The notes beneath the pieces were generated by a model. The model made no database searches and was not told where the DNA came from. It was given only the letters and a program-made list of their open reading frames with translations. Positions 23,420 to 32,507 of a stretch of 64,000 nucleotides of DNA are shown here, in pieces. Within the stretch, counting starts at the first letter, position 1, and every line of letters begins with the position of its first letter. The stretch is from assembly GCF_029894425.1 (NCBI RefSeq), contig NZ_JARXYJ010000001.1, positions 8,762,501-8,826,500 of the forward strand. The letters run 5' to 3'. Position numbers and translations under genes: made by a program. Source of the DNA: Streptomyces sp. SAI-127. Lineage in GTDB: Bacteria > Actinomycetota > Actinomycetes > Streptomycetales > Streptomycetaceae.

Positions 23420-25133
23420 GATCTCTCGTGCCGCCTACGCCGACCTGTTCGGCCCGACCACCGGCGACCGCATCCGGCTCGCCGACACCGATCTGCTGGT
23501 CGAGGTCGAGGAGGATCGTTCCGGCGGTCCCGGACTCGCCGGTGACGAGGCCGTGTTCGGCGGCGGCAAGGTCATCCGCGAGTCGATGGGCCAGTCGCGT
23601 GCCACGCGCGCCGAGGGCACCCCGGACACCGTCGTCACCGGCGCGGTCATCATCGACCACTGGGGCGTGGTGAAGGCCGACGTCGGCATCCGCGACGGCC
23701 GGATCACCGGCATCGGCAAGGCGGGCAACCCCGACACCATGGACGGGGTCCACCCGGACCTGGTGATCGGCCCGGAGACCGAGATCATCGCGGGCAACGG
23801 CCGGATCCTGACCGCCGGCGCAGTCGACGCGCACGTCCACTTCATCTGCCCGCAGATCGCCGACGAGGCGCTGGCGTCCGGGGTGACCACCCTGGTCGGC
23901 GGCGGCACCGGCCCCGCCGAGGGCTCCAAGGCCACCACCGTCACCCCCGGCCCCTGGCACCTCGCCCGGATGCTGGAGGCGATGGAGCAGTACCCGCTCA
24001 ACATCGGCTTCCTCGGCAAGGGCAACACCGTCTCGCACGAGGCGATGCTGTCGCAGATCCGCGGGGGCGCCCTCGGCCTGAAGCTGCACGAGGACTGGGG
24101 ATCGACCCCCGCCGTCATCGACGCCTCGCTGACCGTCGCCGAGCGGACCGGCATCCAGGTCGCCATCCACACGGACACTCTCAACGAGGCCGGTTTCGTG
24201 GGCGACACACTCGCCGCGATCGCCGGGCGGGGCATCCACGCCTACCACACCGAGGGCGCGGGCGGCGGGCACGCTCCGGACATCATGACCGTGGTCTCCC
24301 AGCCGCACGTGCTGCCCAGTTCGACCAACCCGACCCGCCCGTTCACCGTCAACACCGCCGAGGAACACCTCGACATGCTGATGGTCTGCCACCACCTCAA
24401 CGCGGCGGTGCCCGAGGACCTCGCCTTCGCCGAGTCCCGCATCCGGCCCACGACCATCGGCGCCGAGGACATCCTGCACGACCTGGGCGCCATCTCGATC
24501 ATCTCCTCCGACGCCCAGGCCATGGGGCGCGTGGGCGAGGTCATCATGCGGACCTGGCAGACCGCGCACGTCATGAAGCGGCGCCGGGGTGCGCTGCCGG
24601 GGGACGGGCGCGCCGACAACCATCGTGTACGGCGCTATGTCGCCAAGTACACGATCAACCCCGCCGTCGCTCAGGGGCTCGCCCACGAGGTGGGCTCGGT
24701 GGAGACGGGCAAGCTGGCCGACCTGGTGCTGTGGGAGCCCGCGTTCTTCGGCGTCAAGCCGCATCTGGTGATCAAGGGCGGGCAGATCGCCTACGCGCAG
24801 ATGGGCGACGCGAACGCTTCGATTCCGACCCCGCAGCCGATCCTTCCCCGGCCGATGTACGGGGCGATCGGACGGGCGCCCGCGTCCAACTCCTTCAACT
24901 TCGTGGCGCCCCTCGCCATCGAGGACGGGCTGCCGGAGCGGCTCCAGCTCGGGAAGCGGTTCGTGGCGATCGAGTCGACGCGCGGGGTCACCAAGGCCGA
25001 CATGCGGGAGAACGTCGCGCGGCCCGACGTACGGGTCGACCCCGACAGCTTCGCCGTACACATCGACGGGGAGCTGGTGGAGGCCACGCCGGCAGCCGAA
25101 CTGCCCATGGCCCAGCGTTACTTCCTCTTCTGA
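23412..25133 (+). CDS. ureC: Urease alpha subunit UreC
   Basis: A 573-residue nickel amidohydrolase. The active site is intact: HVHFICPQ (two Ni-binding His), GLKLHEDWG (Lys that becomes carbamylated), [10 protein letters not shown] and GAGGGHAPD (further Ni His), and MVCHHL with the catalytic flap His. ATG 23412 overlaps the ureB stop; GTG 23403 is an unlikely longer start. The stop shares an A with the ureF start (TGATG). The enzyme supplies ammonium from urea and needs UreD, UreF and UreG (all downstream here) plus UreE or a substitute to load nickel. Confidence 0.98.
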   Translation: MPEISRAAYADLFGPTTGDRIRLADTDLLVEVEEDRSGGPGLAGDEAVFGGGKVIRESMGQSRATRAEGTPDTVVTGAVIIDHWGVVKADVGIRDGRITGIGKAGNPDTMDGVHPDLVIGPETEIIAGNGRILTAGAVDAHVHFICPQIADEALASGVTTLVGGGTGPAEGSKATTVTPGPWHLARMLEAMEQYPLNIGFLGKGNTVSHEAMLSQIRGGALGLKLHEDWGSTPAVIDASLTVAERTGIQVAIHTDTLNEAGFVGDTLAAIAGRGIHAYHTEGAGGGHAPDIMTVVSQPHVLPSSTNPTRPFTVNTAEEHLDMLMVCHHLNAAVPEDLAFAESRIRPTTIGAEDILHDLGAISIISSDAQAMGRVGEVIMRTWQTAHVMKRRRGALPGDGRADNHRVRRYVAKYTINPAVAQGLAHEVGSVETGKLADLVLWEPAFFGVKPHLVIKGGQIAYAQMGDANASIPTPQPILPRPMYGAIGRAPASNSFNFVAPLAIEDGLPERLQLGKRFVAIESTRGVTKADMRENVARPDVRVDPDSFAVHIDGELVEATPAAELPMAQRYFLF

Positions 25134-25807
25134 TGTCCAGGGCTGCACTTCTGGTCCTGGCCGACGGCCGGTTCCCCGCCGGAGGGCACGCGCACTCCGG
25201 CGGGGCCGAGGCGGCCGTCAAGGCGGGGCGGGTCACCGGGGCGGAGACCCTGGAGTCCTTCTGCCGGGGGCGGCTGCACACGACGGGCCTGGTGTCGGCT
25301 GCGCTGGCCGCGGCGGCCGTGCTCGGCGTCGCCCCGCGGCTGTTGGACGAGGCCGCGGACGCCCGCACCCCGTCCCCCGCACTGCGGACGGCCGCACGCA
25401 AGCTGGGCCGCCAGCTGATGCGGGCGGCCCGTGCGACCTGGCCGTCGGCCGAACTCGACGCCCTGGCAAGGGAGTTCCCCAAGGGAGCACACCAGCCGGT
25501 GGTCCTGGGGCTGGCGGCCCGCGCGGCGGGCCTCGAGGCCGTGGACGCGGCGTACTGCGCGGTGTACGAGAGCGTGAGCGGGCCTTCGAGTGCGACGGTC
25601 CGGCTGCTGAGCCTCGATCCTTTTGACGCCACGGCCGTACTCGCCCGGTTGGCGCCAGAGCTGGACCGGGTCGCGGATCGGGCGCTGGAGGCAGCGCGGA
25701 GGGTTGCCGACGAGGGGGTCGAGGCATTGCCGTCGGCGTCGGCGCCGCTGCTGGAAATCGGAGCAGAGGCGCACGCGGCATGGGCAGTACGCCTGTTCGC
25801 ATCATAA
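25133..25807 (+). CDS. ureF: Urease accessory protein UreF
   Basis: A 224-residue, all-helical chaperone that links UreD-bound urease to the GTPase UreG. It opens with SRAALLVLADGRFPAGGHAH and SGGAEAA, the classic UreF start (FPxGxxxHSxGLE in other phyla, here shortened). The C-terminal part has SSATVRLLSLDPFDATAVLARL and EIGAEAHAAWAVRLF. ATG 25133 overlaps the ureC stop by one base. A 92-base gap holding an interspersed repeat separates it from ureG, the only large gap in an otherwise tight operon. Confidence 0.93.
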   Translation: MSRAALLVLADGRFPAGGHAHSGGAEAAVKAGRVTGAETLESFCRGRLHTTGLVSAALAAAAVLGVAPRLLDEAADARTPSPALRTAARKLGRQLMRAARATWPSAELDALAREFPKGAHQPVVLGLAARAAGLEAVDAAYCAVYESVSGPSSATVRLLSLDPFDATAVLARLAPELDRVADRALEAARRVADEGVEALPSASAPLLEIGAEAHAAWAVRLFAS

Positions 25808-25828
25808 GAGGGCCACAGCAGCCTGCTT

Positions 25829-25877
25829 AGGGGCGCGGGGAACTGCGCGACCAGCCCCACGGACCCGCACCCGACCA
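25829..25877 (+). repeat. Streptomyces GGGGCGCGGGG interspersed repeat, short form
   Basis: AGGGGCGCGGGGAACTGCGCG and a second half ending GACCCGCACCCGACC lie in the ureF-ureG gap. CGCG-N8-CGCG and GGGGC..GCCCC pairs give a hairpin. I recognise this as a repeat common between Streptomyces genes. It shares both ends with the longer copy at 50355, which has an extra middle part. Its position within an operon suggests later insertion; it may alter mRNA stability downstream of ureF. Confidence 0.75.
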
Positions 25878-25899
25878 TGACCCCCCCCAGGAGCCGTAC

Positions 25900-26577
25900 A
25901 TGCATCTCGACCACCATCACGACACCCCCGCCGCTCTCAGCGCGGACGCCCACCGACCCGACGGCACCCGCAGAGCCCTCCGTATCGGCCTCGGCGGCCC
26001 CGTCGGCTCCGGCAAGACCGCCACCGTCGCCGCCCTCTGCCGGGCCCTGCGCGACGAACTGTCCCTCGCCGTCGTCACCAACGACATCTACACCCGTGAG
26101 GACGCCGAGTTCCTGCTCAGGGAAGCCGTGCTGCCCCCCGAGCGGATCACCGCGGTGGAGACCGGCGCCTGTCCGCACACCGCGATCCGGGACGACATCT
26201 CCGCCAACCTCGAAGCCGTAGAGGACCTGGAGGACGAGGTCGGCCCCCTGGACCTCATCCTCGTGGAGAGCGGCGGCGACAACCTCACCGCCACCTTCTC
26301 CAAGGGGCTCGTCGACGCGCAGATCTTCGTCATCGATGTGGCGGGCGGAGACGACATCCCGAGGAAGGGCGGCCCAGGCGTCACCACCGCCGACCTGCTC
26401 ATCGTCAACAAGACCGACCTGGCCCCGTACGTCGGCTCCGACCTCGCACGGATGGCCGCCGACGCCAAGGCCCAGCGGGCCGAACTGCCGGTCGTCCTCC
26501 AGTCGCTGCGCGGCGAGGCCGGGGTCACGGACGTCGCCGACTGGGTCCGGGCGCAGCTCGCCGCGTGGACGGCATGA
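25900..26577 (+). CDS. ureG: Urease accessory GTPase UreG
   Basis: A 225-residue GTPase. A His-rich start (MHLDHHHD, four His in the first seven residues) may bind nickel and perhaps replaces the missing UreE. The P-loop [10 protein letters not shown] is near residue 34. [14 protein letters not shown], the [12 protein letters not shown] metal-binding CPH motif, [13 protein letters not shown] and [11 protein letters not shown] are all present. It uses GTP to deliver nickel to UreC through UreD and UreF. Its stop overlaps the ureD start (ATGA). Confidence 0.97.
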   Translation: MHLDHHHDTPAALSADAHRPDGTRRALRIGLGGPVGSGKTATVAALCRALRDELSLAVVTNDIYTREDAEFLLREAVLPPERITAVETGACPHTAIRDDISANLEAVEDLEDEVGPLDLILVESGGDNLTATFSKGLVDAQIFVIDVAGGDDIPRKGGPGVTTADLLIVNKTDLAPYVGSDLARMAADAKAQRAELPVVLQSLRGEAGVTDVADWVRAQLAAWTA

Positions 26578-27341
26578 CCGCGTTCGGGGCGGGGGTACGA
26601 GCCACCGCGCGGATCGTCGCGCGGGACGACGGACGCGGCGGTACGGCCCTGCCCGTGCTGGAGAGCGACGGGCCGCTGGCACTGCGGCGGACCCGGGGGA
26701 GCGGGACCGAGACGCGGGTCGTGCTCGTCGGCGCGATGAGCGGGCCCCTGGGCGGCGACCACTTCACCGTGGAGGCCGACATCCGGGAAGGCGCTCGACT
26801 GCGCCTCGGATCGGCCGCGGCCACCATCGCCCTGCCGGGACAGACCAAGGGCGAGGCCCGCTACGACGTCCGGCTCACCGTCGCCGAAGGGGGCGAACTC
26901 CACTGGCTGCCCGAGCAGTTGATCTCCGCCGGTGGCAGCGATCTGTCTGTCACCACGCGGATCGACCTCGGGGCGACGAGTCGGCTCGTGCTGCGCGAGG
27001 AGCAGGTCCTCGGGCGGGCGGGGGAGGAGCCCGGGAGGCTCAGCAGCCGGCTCGTGCTGCGCGTCGCGGGACGCACCGTGCTCGATCAGGAGCTGGCCTG
27101 CGGTCCCGGCGCGCCGGGCGGCTGGGACGGGCCGGCCGTACTCGCGGGACATCGAGCCGTCGGTCAACTTCTCGTCGTACGGCCCGAGTTCGCCGACCAG
27201 CCGGTGACGGCACGGGTGCTCGGTGAAGGCGCCGCCGTCGTACCGTTGGCAGGGCCCGCCGCGCTCGTCACCGCCGTGGCCCCGGACGCCCTGTTGCTGC
27301 GCCGGGTGCTGGACGAGGCACTGGCGGCTCTCAGCGCCTAG
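26574..27341 (+). CDS. ureD: Urease accessory protein UreD
   Basis: A 255-residue beta-rich scaffold that binds apo-urease and starts metallocentre assembly. ATG 26574 overlaps the ureG stop by 4 bases; GTG 26565 is a less likely start. Landmarks are [54 protein letters not shown] and [20 protein letters not shown], matching UreD/UreH. It ends the operon. UreE is absent from this cluster, as is usual in Streptomyces. Confidence 0.94.
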   Translation: MTAFGAGVRATARIVARDDGRGGTALPVLESDGPLALRRTRGSGTETRVVLVGAMSGPLGGDHFTVEADIREGARLRLGSAAATIALPGQTKGEARYDVRLTVAEGGELHWLPEQLISAGGSDLSVTTRIDLGATSRLVLREEQVLGRAGEEPGRLSSRLVLRVAGRTVLDQELACGPGAPGGWDGPAVLAGHRAVGQLLVVRPEFADQPVTARVLGEGAAVVPLAGPAALVTAVAPDALLLRRVLDEALAALSA

Positions 27342-27429
27342 TCCGCCCAGCGAACGACCCCTTCCGTTTATCGGATTGGCAAAGAAGAGGCGCATCCCCT
27401 GTTCACAGAGTCTCCATAGCCAGGAGGAT

Positions 27430-27458
27430 CCCCGTACGAATCGAAACGACGTACGGGG
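27430..27458 (+). promoter_or_regulatory. Hairpin over the leader of the tripeptidyl aminopeptidase gene
   Basis: CCCCGTAC and GTACGGGG form perfect 8-base arms with a 13-base loop, ending 11 bases before the TTG start at 27470. The right arm runs into GGGGAGGGG, the likely ribosome site, so folding could hide it. The site could instead bind a repressor as DNA. Confidence 0.55.
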
Positions 27459-27469
27459 AGGGGTCCCTC

Positions 27470-29083
27470 TTGAGGGAGACGAGACCGAAGTGGCGGACGA
27501 CCGCACTCGGTTCGGCCGGAGTACTCATCACGGCCACACTCATATCCGGTGCCGTCGCGGCACCCGCGTCCGGCGCCAACACGCAGGCGGGTGCGAGCCG
27601 GCACGGACAGGACCGTGCGTCCGTCGGTGCCGCGATCGCCGCCGCCCGTGCCGCGAAGGCCGGTATCGACTGGGCCGACTGCCCCGCCGACTGGGGGATC
27701 GCGAAGCCGGTCCAGTGCGGCTGGGTCAGCGTGCCGCTGGACTACACCAAGCCGAACGGCAAGCAGATCAAGCTCGCCGTCGACCACATCGGCAATACCG
27801 GCACCAAGGCGGAGCGTCAGGGCGCCCTCGTCTACAACCCGGGCGGACCCGGTGGCTCGGGCATGCGCTTCCCGCTCCGCGTCACGAACAAGAACCCGAT
27901 CTGGGCCAACGCGGCCAAGGCGTACGACTTCGTGGGCTTCGACCCACGCGGTGTCGGCCACTCCGCGCCCATCTCCTGCATGGACCCGCAGGAGTTCGTG
28001 AAGGCGCCCAAGATGGACCCGGTGCCGGACTCCGAGGCCGACAAGCGCGCCCAGCGCAAGCTGGCCCGTGAGTACGCCGAGGGCTGCGCCGAGCGCACCG
28101 GCAAGGCGATGCTCTCGCAGATGACCACGCCCAACACCGTGCGCGACCTGGACGTCATCCGCGCCGCGCTCGGTGAGAAGAAGCTCAACTTCCTGGGCGT
28201 CTCCTACGGCACCTACATCGGCGCCGTCTACGGCACGATGTTCCCCGGCCATGTCCGCCGCATGGTCGTCGACAGCGTCGTCAATCCGTCCCGGGAGAAG
28301 ATCTGGTACGAGGCCAATCTCGACCAGGACATCGCCTTCGAGGGCCGCTGGAAGGACTGGGAAGACTGGGTCGCCGCCAACGACGCCGCCTTCCACCTCG
28401 GCACCACCCGTGCCGCGGTCCAGGCGAAGTGGCTCGAACTGCGCGCCACCGCCAAGAAGAACCCCATCGGCGGGGTCGTCGGCCCGGCCGAACTGATCGG
28501 CTTCTTCCAGAGCGCCCCGTACTACGACTCCTCATGGGTGCCGGTCGCGACGGTGTTCAGCAAGTACGTCGCCGGTGACACCCAGGCGCTCGTCGACGCC
28601 GCCGCCCCGGACCTGTCGGACACCGCGGGCAACATCTCCTCGGAGAACGGCAACGCCGTCTACACGGCCGTCGAGTGCACCGACGCCAAGTGGCCCACCA
28701 GCTGGACGAAGTGGGACAAGGACAACACCGCGCTCAACAAGAAGTACCCGTTCATGACGTGGGCCAACGCCTGGCTGAACCTGCCCTGCGCCACCTGGCC
28801 GGTCAAGCAGCAGACCCCGGTCGACGTCAAGACCGGCAAGGGCCTGCCGGGCGTGCTGATCGTGCAGTCCGAGCGTGACGCGGCCACCCCGTACGAGGGC
28901 GGCGTCGAACTGCACAAGCGCTTCAAGGGCTCCCGCCTGATCACCGAGAAGGACGCGGGCTCCCACGGCGTGACCGGTCTGGTCAACCCGTGCATCAACT
29001 CGCGGGTGGACGCCTACCTGCTCACCGGCAAGCTGGACAAGGCCGACGTGACGTGCACCCCGCACGCCACGCCCAAGCCGTAG
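27470..29083 (+). CDS. tap: Secreted tripeptidyl aminopeptidase
   Basis: A 537-residue exported serine peptidase. It closely follows the S. lividans Tap sequence as I remember it. Residues ~1-38 are a signal peptide (Arg-rich start, then GSAGVLITATLISGAVAAPA). The oxyanion segment YNPGGPGGSGM, nucleophile elbow GVSYGTYIG and closing GSHGVTGLVNPCIN (catalytic His) mark the alpha/beta hydrolase S33-type fold. It removes tripeptides from the N-termini of exported proteins. The start is TTG 27470, with GGGGAGG upstream. A hairpin covers that leader, and a strong terminator follows the gene. Confidence 0.96.
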   Translation: MRETRPKWRTTALGSAGVLITATLISGAVAAPASGANTQAGASRHGQDRASVGAAIAAARAAKAGIDWADCPADWGIAKPVQCGWVSVPLDYTKPNGKQIKLAVDHIGNTGTKAERQGALVYNPGGPGGSGMRFPLRVTNKNPIWANAAKAYDFVGFDPRGVGHSAPISCMDPQEFVKAPKMDPVPDSEADKRAQRKLAREYAEGCAERTGKAMLSQMTTPNTVRDLDVIRAALGEKKLNFLGVSYGTYIGAVYGTMFPGHVRRMVVDSVVNPSREKIWYEANLDQDIAFEGRWKDWEDWVAANDAAFHLGTTRAAVQAKWLELRATAKKNPIGGVVGPAELIGFFQSAPYYDSSWVPVATVFSKYVAGDTQALVDAAAPDLSDTAGNISSENGNAVYTAVECTDAKWPTSWTKWDKDNTALNKKYPFMTWANAWLNLPCATWPVKQQTPVDVKTGKGLPGVLIVQSERDAATPYEGGVELHKRFKGSRLITEKDAGSHGVTGLVNPCINSRVDAYLLTGKLDKADVTCTPHATPKP

Positions 29084-29096
29084 CACGCACCACGGG

Positions 29097-29127
29097 AAAA
29101 GGCGGCCGGAGCCACCGGCCGCCTTTT
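29097..29127. terminator. Bidirectional terminator after the tap gene
   Basis: AAAAGGCGGCCGG pairs perfectly with CCGGCCGCCTTTT around the loop AGCCA. The T tract on one strand and A tract on the other let it serve tap (plus) and the convergent epimerase gene (minus), which ends 16 bases on. This is the cleanest intrinsic terminator in the window. Confidence 0.96.
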
Positions 29128-29142
29128 CTCATAGGCCGATCC

Positions 29143-30183
29143 TCACGCGCCGAGCGAGTCGAGATACGCGTCCTCCGCCGCGTAGTCGAAGAGGTCGCCG
29201 TAGGTCTGGAACATCTTCGGGTACGCCTCCCGCCAGTCCCGTCCGGCAAGTTGCCGCTCGATCCAGGCGACGGTCTCCGGCAGCCGGTCCGCGTACCGCG
29301 CCACCACCGGGCGGTACCCCAACTCCCGTTCGGCGGCGGACATGTCGAAGACGACCGGCGCCGGCACCGACCACGGCGTGTCCCCCACCGTCGGCGAGGG
29401 CGGAGGACCGTCGATCAGCACGCTCTCCGTCTCGACGCCCATCACAGAGTCGATCGCGGCGGCGATCTCCGCCACCGTCGGGGCGTCCGGGTCCACGGCG
29501 TTCAGGGCCCTGCGGCCGGGCTTCGCGGCGGCCAGCCGGACGAGTTCGGCGATGTTGTGGACGTTCGCCGGGTGGAATCGGCTCATTCCGCCGTACGGCA
29601 GGAGGCGCCGAGGCCGGCCGTCCAGGTTGCGCTTGACGAAGTACAACTCACGCGGGGTCCGGCAGTGCGGTCCGTGGATCGCCCCGGCGCGCAGCAGAGT
29701 CGTGGGCAACCGGTCGCCCGCGGCGAGGAGTTCACGCTCCAGGCCGGCCTTGCGGGTGCTGTACGAGGCCTCGCCGGGCGCGATCGTCCGCTGGTCCTCC
29801 GTCGCCCGCACCGGGAACTCGGGGAAGCCCTCCGGCTCGCCCTGGGTGTCGAAGCTGCGGCCCTTGTCGTCCTCGTACACCGACACGCTGGAGATCACCA
29901 CGGCCGAGCCCACCCGGTCTGCCAGCGACACCAACTGCCGTGCGTGTGCGGGTCCGTAGGCGACCATGTCCACCAGGACCTCGCAGCCGTCGCCGACCGC
30001 TGCGGCCAGCGCCGAGTCGTCCGCCCGGTCGGCCCGCGCGGTACGCACCTGCGCGGGCCAGCTCTCGTCCCGTCCGCCGCCCCGGGAGACGGCCGTCACC
30101 TCCCAGCCGTCCCGGGCCAGCGCGCCCACGGCCGCCCGCCCGATCTGTCCCGTCGCTCCGATCACCACTGCACGTCGTGTCAT
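29143..30183 (-). CDS. NAD-dependent epimerase/dehydratase family protein
   Basis: A 346-residue Rossmann-fold protein. Residues ~5-13 give the dinucleotide motif VVIGATGQIG. Next come LVDMVAYGPAHARQLV, VVISSVSVYE (the Ser of the catalytic set) and YSTRKAGLERE, a YxxxK motif with the catalytic Tyr and Lys. An extended-SDR fold with NAD(P) is clear. Substrate class (nucleotide sugar, isoflavone-type or other) is not set by the sequence. The C-terminus FDYAAEDAYLDSLGA is family-specific. No other sugar genes flank it. It is convergent with tap. Confidence 0.88.
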   Translation of the reverse strand: MTRRAVVIGATGQIGRAAVGALARDGWEVTAVSRGGGRDESWPAQVRTARADRADDSALAAAVGDGCEVLVDMVAYGPAHARQLVSLADRVGSAVVISSVSVYEDDKGRSFDTQGEPEGFPEFPVRATEDQRTIAPGEASYSTRKAGLERELLAAGDRLPTTLLRAGAIHGPHCRTPRELYFVKRNLDGRPRRLLPYGGMSRFHPANVHNIAELVRLAAAKPGRRALNAVDPDAPTVAEIAAAIDSVMGVETESVLIDGPPPSPTVGDTPWSVPAPVVFDMSAAERELGYRPVVARYADRLPETVAWIERQLAGRDWREAYPKMFQTYGDLFDYAAEDAYLDSLGA

Positions 30184-30242
30184 GCGGCGACCGTACGGCG
30201 GTCAACTCCGGTTCTTCCAGGGGGCTCTGCCGACGGCAGACC

Positions 30243-30968
30243 TCAGCTCAGCGGAATCCGGGGGAACTTGCGCTCCTTCTCCCGGCGCGCGGCCGTCTCC
30301 TCCGCCTTCACCACGGCCGCGTACTGGTCGACGTACTCCTGGTCGGACAGCTTCAGGATGGCGTACATGATCTCGTCGGTGATGGCCCGCAGGATCGCCT
30401 TCTCGTTCTCCATCCCGGCGTAGCGGGAGAAGTCGAGGGGCTTGCCGAAGCGGATCACCACCGGGTGGACGTTGGGGATGACCTTGCCGGGCGGCTGTGC
30501 CTCGAAGGTGCCGATCATCGCGCAGGGGATGACCGGTACCTGGGCCTTGAGCGCCATCACCGCGACGCCGACCTTGCCCTTGTAGAGGCGGCCGTCGTGC
30601 GATCGGGTGCCCTCCGGGTAGATGCCGAGCAGTTCGTCCTTGCGCAGTACGCCGAGACCCTCGCGGATGGCGGCCTGGCCTGCTTCCTTGCCGGAGCGGT
30701 CGACCGGGATCTGCCCGGCGCTGCGGAAGAAGAAGGCGGTCAGCCTGCCCCTGATGCCGGGGCCGGTGAAGTACTCGGCCTTCGCCAGGAAGGTGATGCG
30801 CCGCTTGAGCACCGCGGGCATCAGGAAGTGGTCGGAGAACGACAGGTGGTTGCCGGCGACGATGGCCGCACCTGACTCCGGGATGTGCTCAAGACCCTCT
30901 ATTCGAGGCCGGAAGACCAGTCTCAGCAACGGCCCCAACAGCACGTATTTGAGCAGGTAGTAGAACAA
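30243..30968 (-). CDS. 1-acyl-glycerol-3-phosphate acyltransferase (PlsC-like)
   Basis: A 241-residue membrane-associated acyltransferase starting with TTG 30968 behind GAGGAG. Motif I is NHLSFSDH (catalytic NHx4D), motif II-III includes GIYPEGTRSHDG, and motif IV VIPCAMIGTFE is nearby. An N-terminal hydrophobic patch (FYYLLKYVLLGPLLRLVF) would anchor it. It would move an acyl chain onto lysophosphatidic acid in phospholipid synthesis. Streptomyces have several such paralogues, so the precise acceptor is uncertain. It is followed by the epimerase gene 59 bases on, perhaps in one unit. Confidence 0.9.
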   Translation of the reverse strand: MFYYLLKYVLLGPLLRLVFRPRIEGLEHIPESGAAIVAGNHLSFSDHFLMPAVLKRRITFLAKAEYFTGPGIRGRLTAFFFRSAGQIPVDRSGKEAGQAAIREGLGVLRKDELLGIYPEGTRSHDGRLYKGKVGVAVMALKAQVPVIPCAMIGTFEAQPPGKVIPNVHPVVIRFGKPLDFSRYAGMENEKAILRAITDEIMYAILKLSDQEYVDQYAAVVKAEETAARREKERKFPRIPLS

Positions 30969-31204
30969 GAGGGGGCGCTCCTCGGTCGGGCGGACGGCTC
31001 AACTCCGCGTTCTGGCTGGTCAACCGGCGTGAGGCGGGGCTGTCAGTGTAGGCGCAGGGCCCGACGGCTGGAACAGGGCCGAACGCCGGACCAGCTTGGT
31101 GCCGGCGGGCGGGGCACGGCAACCCGACCAGGCGCTGTGGCGTGAACCGCGGGGGTGGTCGGCCAAAGGGCCGCTCTTGATTCCCGGGACGGATCCTGTC
31201 GCGT

Positions 31205-32449
31205 TCACAGCCGTACGATGACCAGCGCCGTGTCGTCCGTGGCGCCGCCGGGCGGCAGCAGCTCCAGCAGGACCGCGTCCGCGAGGGTCTCGGGGTCGTC
31301 CTCGCGGTGCCGGGCGAGGGAGTCGGCGAGCCGGGTGAGCCCGGTGTCGATGTCCTCGCGGCGCCGCTCCACCAGGCCGTCGGTGTACAGGGCGAGGGTG
31401 GCGCCGCTGGTGAAGGTGGTCGCGGCCTGCACCCGGGGCATCGGGTCGGGAAAGGCGTCGAGCGGCGGGTCGGTCGCCTTGTCCAGGCACTCCACCCGGC
31501 CGTCCGGGTGCACCAGCATCGGCGGTGGATGCCCGGCACTGCTGTAGGTGAGGGTGCCGTGGTCGAGGTCGATGAACGTGGTGACCGCGGTCGCCGACTC
31601 GGCGCCGTCCACGACGTGGGCGTACCGGCCCAGCACGTCCAGGGCCTCGGCCGGGCCCCCGGCCACCCGGGAGGCCGCGCTCAGGGCGCTGCGCAGCTGG
31701 CCCATCACCCCGGCGGCCACGAGCCCGTGGCCCACCACGTCACCGACCGAGACCCCGACGCGGTGACCGCCCACCAGGTCGACGAGGTCGTACCAGTCAC
31801 CGCAAACGTTCAGCGTGCCGACCGCCGGCCGGTAGCGCACGGCGGCCCTGTGGTGCAAGGTCTGCAGGCCGGCGGGCAGCATGGCCTCCTGGAGTGTCAA
31901 CGCGACCTCGCGGTCACGGGCGTGGGCCCGCCGCAACCGTTCGTTGACCTCCTGGAGTTCACGGGCGCGGGTGTACAGCTCGGCCTCGAGGACCCGGTTC
32001 CGGTCGGCGCTCGGGCCGCCGCGGGCCCGGATCAGCTCGGTGACCTCCTCGACCCGGTGCACGAGCAGCTCGACCTTGCCGTCCGCGCCGAGGATGGGGG
32101 CGTTGCAGGGACTCCAGTACCGCTCCTCCCATTCCCCCGGCCGATCGGGTGCCTCGACGTCGTACCGCTGAAGGGCCATGGAGTCGCGCTCCCCGGTCTC
32201 CAGCACCCGGCGCAGGGAGGCGGCCAGATTGCGCATACCGGTCGCCGCGGGGTCGTTCGGGTTGTCCGGGAAGACGTCGAAGAGATAGCGGCCCACGAGC
32301 TCCTCGCGCCTGCGCCCGGCCATGCGCAGGAACTCCTCGTTGACGTCCGCGTACACCAGGTCGGGCGTGAGCAGCGCGACCATGCCGGGCAGTGCCTGGA
32401 ACACGGCTGAGTAGTCGATGGAGTCGGTGTCGCTGGATCTGTCACTCAT
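31205..32449 (-). CDS. PAS-SpoIIE (PP2C-type) phosphatase
   Basis: A 414-residue protein. Residues ~10-130 are a PAS sensor (YSAVFQALPGMVALLTPDLV, then GRRREELVGRYLFDVFP). Residues ~150-190 form a coiled segment. From ~195 to the end is a SpoIIE domain: VCGDWYDLVDL and VGVSVGDVVGHGLVAAGVMGQ hold the metal-binding Asp and Gly, then TYSSAGHPPPMLVHP and DDTALVIVRL. Such enzymes dephosphorylate anti-anti-sigma factors in partner-switch cascades. A second, larger SpoIIE gene lies directly upstream. Confidence 0.93.
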   Translation of the reverse strand: MSDRSSDTDSIDYSAVFQALPGMVALLTPDLVYADVNEEFLRMAGRRREELVGRYLFDVFPDNPNDPAATGMRNLAASLRRVLETGERDSMALQRYDVEAPDRPGEWEERYWSPCNAPILGADGKVELLVHRVEEVTELIRARGGPSADRNRVLEAELYTRARELQEVNERLRRAHARDREVALTLQEAMLPAGLQTLHHRAAVRYRPAVGTLNVCGDWYDLVDLVGGHRVGVSVGDVVGHGLVAAGVMGQLRSALSAASRVAGGPAEALDVLGRYAHVVDGAESATAVTTFIDLDHGTLTYSSAGHPPPMLVHPDGRVECLDKATDPPLDAFPDPMPRVQAATTFTSGATLALYTDGLVERRREDIDTGLTRLADSLARHREDDPETLADAVLLELLPPGGATDDTALVIVRL

Positions 32450-32507
32450 GGCTGCCGCCTCGCCGCCGGGTTCGCACCATCTTCACACGGTATGTACAGG
32501 TCGTGAG

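Noticed and set aside
23358..25148. 596-residue minus-strand frame opposite ureC
   Set aside because: UreC on the plus strand has every active-site motif; the antisense frame is His/Gly/Asp rich noise.
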